Shown in pieces: positions 60,479 to 64,000 of a stretch of DNA of 64,000 nt. The translations under genes were made by a program, and so were the position numbers. How positions within the stretch are numbered: position 1 is the stretch's first letter; each line of letters opens with the position of its first letter. Source of the DNA: Streptomyces luteogriseus (GTDB taxonomy: Bacteria > Actinomycetota > Actinomycetes > Streptomycetales > Streptomycetaceae); NCBI RefSeq assembly GCF_014205055.1, contig NZ_JACHMS010000001.1:4960001-5024000 (forward strand), written 5' to 3'. The notes below the pieces were generated by a model. That model ran no database searches. It saw only the letters and a list, made by a program, of their open reading frames with translations, and was not told where the DNA came from.

Positions 60479-61057
60479 ATGAGCCGCTACTCAAGCCACC
60501 GCATCGTCGCCAGAATGACTGATATGACGTCGTTGCTGGCCTTACTGGCGGCTCCGGTCGGGGCCGTGCTGACCACACTGATTGGCGTATTCGTTGGGAG
60601 CATCGTCAGCAGAAGGGCTCAAGATCGCCACTGGATCAGGGAACAGCAGGCGGCAGCGTGCGTCCGCGTACTGCGGGAATCATCCTCAGTGCTTGTAGAC
60701 CTCAGCGACATGGACCGCAACCGGCCTGACGACATCCCTCAAGGCGTGCTGGCCCCGACGACAGTCGACTGGCGCCCCTGGGGCGAGGCCCTCGGCAGCG
60801 TCAATCTCGTTGCCAGCAGGGACATTGCAGCAGCCGCGCACGCCATTGACGAGCAGATCTGGCGGTTTCACATTGCCATTCGGCGGGGTCTGACTCCCGA
60901 GGAGAACTGGATGGTACTCAGAGGGAGAGTCGTTGCCGCACAGGGGCACTTCATAGCCGTCGCTCGTCGGCATCTCTCGCTCACCGGAGAACCCCTCCAG
61001 CGCCTCGACGGACGCCCCGCACCGGACGACCCGATCTGGCAGACGGGTCGGCTCTAG
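60479..61057 (+). CDS. Hypothetical protein with one N-terminal TM helix
   Basis: About 192 residues from ATG 60479; ATG 60515 or 60524 would also fit and no strong ribosome binding site decides. The hydrophobic LLALLAAPVGAVLTTLIGVFVGSIV is followed by RRAQDRHWIREQQAAACVRVLRESS and a helical cytoplasmic domain. The helix plus S-R-R-x-Q-x-R-x-W sequence is a common design of Streptomyces membrane-bound hypotheticals near mobile DNA. No function can be given. Slightly lower GC than housekeeping genes here. Confidence 0.65.
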   Translation: MSRYSSHRIVARMTDMTSLLALLAAPVGAVLTTLIGVFVGSIVSRRAQDRHWIREQQAAACVRVLRESSSVLVDLSDMDRNRPDDIPQGVLAPTTVDWRPWGEALGSVNLVASRDIAAAAHAIDEQIWRFHIAIRRGLTPEENWMVLRGRVVAAQGHFIAVARRHLSLTGEPLQRLDGRPAPDDPIWQTGRL

Positions 61058-61710
61058 AGCCTGGCCTGAGCTAAGTGGCCGTGCGTGCGCCTCGATGCGA
61101 ACTACTCGCAGCAAGGTCGCTGAGGTCTGACGCACTGATCAGATCGTCTGTCAGAGTCACCGGCGGTCTGTGCCAGTCGCCATAGTTGCTGTACCTGGCG
61201 CGGCTCCGGAGGGCGCTTCTGCCCTACGAAACGTTGCAGGTTGGAGCCATGTCTGCGGCCGGCTGAGCGGACCTGTCCATGGATGGTCCACAACGCCCTA
61301 CTGGAACAGTGCCCGCTCCCAAGACCCTTACAAATTTGCTGTGTCGGGCTTACTCAAGCCTAACGTCGTGATCTCGTTCTGGAGCCGGCCTGGCCAGCTT
61401 GGATACCGGCGGATGTGATGTCCGGTCCCGGACGGGGCGTGGAGCCGAGGTTGGTCAGGAGGCCTAGCCGGGACGGCCACTGCGGCGCGCATCTAGCCGA
61501 GGAGTTCGGTGACGTGGCTCAGGCGGGCAGTCTTCTGGAGCGGGAAGAAGATCAACCGGGGGTGTCTGTCCCTAAAGCGGGCCCGGACTCAGTTGGAGAG
61601 GGTACCGACTGGATGTAGCGGTACTCGTGCGCACGAGGGCCGGAACGGCGTGACGACTTGATGGGCAGAAACCGGTGCCTGCAACGACGTGCTCACCATA
61701 TGGTCTGCGG
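61058..61710. other. Gap of about 650 bp
   Basis: No coding frame with a credible start or domain. Composition is less GC-rich than elsewhere, like the genes on both sides, in keeping with acquired or decaying DNA. Confidence 0.5.
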
Positions 61711-62280
61711 ATGGTTCTGGGATCGATTGACTGGGGCGATGCTCCTACCTGGTTCGGAAGCGTCGCCGGTGCGGCAGCGCTCGGCTTCACAGCTTTCACT
61801 GTGCGTCAACAGACCAAGCAGTTGAGGGCCCAACAGGAGCTCAACGAGGAACAGCTTAAGAACTTGCGGCTGGAGCAGAAGGCCCTTGCTGCTGAAGTCC
61901 GAGACCGGCACACCGCCCAGGCGCGGAGGGTGAAGTTCAGCCTTCAGATAACACCAGGTCAGGACTTTCCTGATGGGCCGGAGAGCTGCTGGTATTCCGC
62001 TGAAGTCACGAACCAGTCGGACGAAGCCGTCACCGATGTGACCGTTGATTACGACGGCTGGGAGGAGCCACAGGCGGTACGACTGCGCCCTGATCACATC
62101 CTGATGGATCAGCCATGCGTCGTGGGTCCGGGGCATGTGGTCGCCTTCGCTTCCCAGTCGACTCACATCGACCGCCTGGAGGAGATCTATCCGACGTGCA
62201 AGTTCAAGGACGCCGCCGGCGTCAGGTGGATCTTGGACACGGACGCTCGGCTGACTGAAGAAGCGAGCACCGCGCCCTAA
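61711..62280 (+). CDS. Hypothetical membrane-anchored protein with coiled coil
   Basis: A 189-residue protein from ATG 61711; an upstream in-frame ATG at 61675 adds 12 unconvincing residues. A hydrophobic segment (WFGSVAGAAALGFTAFTV) is followed by a coiled coil (RQQTKQLRAQQELNEEQLKNLRLEQKALAAEV). A strand-rich domain ends the protein (CWYSAEVTNQSDEAVTDVTVDYDGW, GPGHVVAFASQS). The design resembles the 27454-27915 protein. No enzyme motif. It lies just downstream in map order of the att-like fragment and before the intact tRNA. Confidence 0.72.
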   Translation: MVLGSIDWGDAPTWFGSVAGAAALGFTAFTVRQQTKQLRAQQELNEEQLKNLRLEQKALAAEVRDRHTAQARRVKFSLQITPGQDFPDGPESCWYSAEVTNQSDEAVTDVTVDYDGWEEPQAVRLRPDHILMDQPCVVGPGHVVAFASQSTHIDRLEEIYPTCKFKDAAGVRWILDTDARLTEEASTAP

Positions 62281-62341
62281 TCCTGCTCAGGGGCCGAGCG
62301 GACGTAGTGGCACGCCTGTGGCACGACCCCCGGAACGAGGG

Positions 62342-62380
62342 AGGGCCAGCCTGGGAGGAAACCCCTCCTGAGCTGGCCCT
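62342..62380 (-). terminator. Terminator of the tRNA-Arg gene
   Basis: AGGGCCAGC (62342-62350) pairs with GCTGGCCCT (62372-62380), with GGAGG/CCTCC inside. It begins 9 bp past the tRNA 3' end in the direction of tRNA transcription. Confidence 0.85.
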
Positions 62381-62388
62381 TCTGGCTG

Positions 62389-62461
62389 TGCCCCCGGCAG
62401 GATTCGAACCTGCGACACCCGCTTTAGGAGAGCGGTGCTCTATCCCCTGAGCTACGAAGGC
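62389..62461 (-). tRNA. tRNA-Arg, anticodon CCT
   Basis: 73 nt on the minus strand. Acceptor arms GCCTTCG/CGGGGGC (with G-T pairs) and D-arm around GCTCAGGGGATAGAGC. The anticodon stem CCGCT/AGCGG encloses loop CTCCTAA, giving CCT. T-arm GCAGG-TTCGAAT-CCTGC, discriminator A. No CCA is encoded. This minor-Arg tRNA is a well-used integration target, and a copy of its 3' half lies 3.6 kb away. Confidence 0.95.
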
Positions 62462-62551
62462 AGTGGCAGTGGACGCAAGCAGCGACGTGCCCGTGGTCTG
62501 GGAGGACCACAGGCGTCAGCGTACCGGATGTGGGTGGGGCGGGTGTGGGGG

Positions 62552-64000
62552 TCAGGTCAGGGGGACGTGGGTGAAGCGGGCCGCTGTGTGGAGGTCTGTC
62601 TGGATGCGGGTCGCCGTGGCCGTCAGTTCCGGGACGAGGTCCGTCACGCACTCCCTCGGGGTGCGGCGGCTCGCGTGCATCGCCGTGTTCAGGGCCGCCA
62701 CCACCTGGCCCGAGCGGTCGCGGACGGGGACCGCGATCGAGCGGAGGCCCTCTTCCAGTTCCTCGTCCACCAGGGCGTAGCCCTGCGCGCGGACCGAGGT
62801 CAGGGCCTCCGTCAGTGTCCGCCTGTCCGTGATCGTGTGCGAGGTGAAGGCCCGCAGGGACTCCGGTAGGGCGTCCCCGGAGGCGTCCGCCAGCAGGACC
62901 CTGCCCAGTGCCGTCGCGTACGCCGGCAGCCGCGTGCCGACCGTGATGTTCACGCTCATCACCCGGGCCGTGGCCACCCTGGCCGTGTACTGGATCTCCT
63001 CGCCGGAGTCCGACAACACCGCCAGTGACGTCGACTCGTGGATGCGGGACGTCAGGTCGGCCAGGTGCGGCTGGGCGATCTCGGGGAGGGAGGTGCGGGA
63101 CAGGGGAGGGTAGCCGAGGGAGAGGACCCGGGGGGTCAGCATGAAGGTGCGGCCTGCCGTGGCGACCAGGCCCAGGTGTTCGTAGGTGATCAGGGCCCGG
63201 CGCGCCGTCGCCCGGGCCAGGCCCGTCGCCTGGGACACCTCCGTGAGGGTCAGCTCCGGCCTGCCCTCGCCGAAGGCGGTGAGGACCGTCAGGCCCCGGG
63301 CCAGGGATTCGATGAACTCGCGGCCCAGCTGCTGCTTGGACGCGCCCGTCCAGAGCGCCAGGTCCGACGGGGGCGGGCCGGGCTCGGGGGGCCGGGCGGC
63401 GTGGAGTTCGCGTTCCATCGCCCGTACCGCGGACCGCAGTCGCGGCAGCAGCGTCGTCCGCAGGCCGCGTGCGGTGTGGCGGCTCGTGTGGCTGACCACG
63501 CTCGCCACGCTCGCGATGCGGCCGCCCGGGGTGGAGCGGACCGGTACCGAGATCGCCACCAGGCCCGGCTCGATGAGCTGGTCGTCCAGGGACCAGCCGT
63601 GCGCCGACGCCTCTCGCGTGCGGTGTGCGAACGTCTCGTCGTCCTCCGCGTCCCCTCCGTACGTGCGGGGCGGTACGGCCGTGAAGGACAGGTCCCTCGG
63701 GTCCGCCGCCCGGCGCTCCCGCCAGCGTTGCCAGTCCGCCGCCGTCCACTGGGTGGCGAACAGCGGGCCGGGCGCGGTGCGTTCGGCGGGGAGCAGGTCG
63801 CCGATGCGGAAGCTGAGGGACATCGCGCGGCGGCGCGTCGCCTGGTGGATGAAGCGGATGCCGTCGCGGTCGGCGACCGCGAGGGAGACCGACTCGTCCA
63901 GTTCGTCGGCCAGGGCGTCCGCGTGCGGGGAGAGCAGGGCGGGCAGGCGCAGGGCCGACATGTAGGCGTTGCCGAGTTCCATCAGACGGGGGGACAGATG
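62552..64000 (-). CDS. Tandem IclR-type transcriptional regulator (N-terminus beyond window)
   Basis: At least 482 codons, still open at the right edge (upstream residues read HLSPRL before MELG). The visible part begins with an IclR effector domain (ADELDESVSLAVADRDGIRFIHQ, LLPAERTAPG, DQLIEPGLVAISVPVRS). A complete second IclR unit follows: HTH LTVLTAFGEGRPELTLTEVSQATGLARATARRALITYEHLGLV, then the effector domain. The first HTH should lie past 64000. Double IclR proteins of this kind are known in regulators of aromatic catabolism (PcaR-like). The partner operon is outside the window. Confidence 0.88.
   Translation of the reverse strand, partial: HLSPRLMELGNAYMSALRLPALLSPHADALADELDESVSLAVADRDGIRFIHQATRRRAMSLSFRIGDLLPAERTAPGPLFATQWTAADWQRWRERRAADPRDLSFTAVPPRTYGGDAEDDETFAHRTREASAHGWSLDDQLIEPGLVAISVPVRSTPGGRIASVASVVSHTSRHTARGLRTTLLPRLRSAVRAMERELHAARPPEPGPPPSDLALWTGASKQQLGREFIESLARGLTVLTAFGEGRPELTLTEVSQATGLARATARRALITYEHLGLVATAGRTFMLTPRVLSLGYPPLSRTSLPEIAQPHLADLTSRIHESTSLAVLSDSGEEIQYTARVATARVMSVNITVGTRLPAYATALGRVLLADASGDALPESLRAFTSHTITDRRTLTEALTSVRAQGYALVDEELEEGLRSIAVPVRDRSGQVVAALNTAMHASRRTPRECVTDLVPELTATATRIQTDLHTAARFTHVPLT

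Noticed and set aside
1..64000. Intact insertion sequences, complete prophage or a working integrase
   Set aside because: None found on either strand; only a recombinase C-terminal remnant is present.

Overview
The window looks like a Streptomyces chromosome. It has very high GC with strong third-position bias, GTG/TTG starts, ATGA/GTGA overlaps, Tat exports, a SigE-family sigma factor and a tRNA-Arg(CCT). All gene names below come from reading motifs and layout; no database search was run.

Left edge (1-5110): the end of a DUF5706-like membrane protein, a Crp/Fnr regulator, an FAD monooxygenase, a drug-type ABC-2 exporter pair and a YceI-family gene.

Centre of interest (5137-26729): a thiopeptide-type RiPP gene cluster. 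A tightly overlapped minus-strand operon (15430 down to 5137) encodes a probable pyridine synthase, a LanB-type glutamyl transferase, an Ocin-ThiF-like E1 partner, a YcaO cyclodehydratase, a nitroreductase-fold dehydrogenase and a SpaB_C-type elimination protein. Two adjacent 57-codon genes encode the identical precursor, with a Ser-rich core holding only two Cys. A SagB-like dehydrogenase lies upstream of them. Divergent from sagB is an operon of a Tat-exported multicopper oxidase, an acyl-AMP ligase and GriI/GriH homologues, which would make 3-amino-4-hydroxybenzoate (3,4-AHBA). Three further genes follow: a LuxR-type response regulator lacking its phospho-acceptor, a degenerate SDR and a TrmB/LuxR-type regulator. 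I infer a thiopeptide carrying, or made alongside, an aminohydroxybenzoyl unit. This is the best candidate for an undescribed system here.

26.8-33 kb: a secreted protein with four DDFTW repeats, a large protein with an aminoglycoside-phosphotransferase-like C-terminus plus a one-TM partner, and a sigma factor with a membrane-anchored beta-propeller.

33-40 kb: a lower-GC, accessory-looking patch. It has a NACHT/STAND ATPase with an N-terminal nuclease-like domain, an HExxH metallopeptidase, a zinc-ribbon/2-TM pair and several broken genes.

40-58.5 kb: sugar metabolism. A LacI-controlled fructan regulon (ABC transporter, PfkB kinase, GH32 fructanase) has five copies of a 14-bp operator. A YtfQRT-YjfF-type furanose transporter follows with a GH43-AbfB arabinanase-like enzyme. 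A tyrosine recombinase remnant lies between the two.

58.5-64 kb: a tRNA-Arg 3'-end fragment, hypothetical genes, the intact tRNA-Arg(CCT) and a tandem IclR-type regulator running off the end. The tRNA fragment and recombinase remnant suggest past integration at this tRNA.
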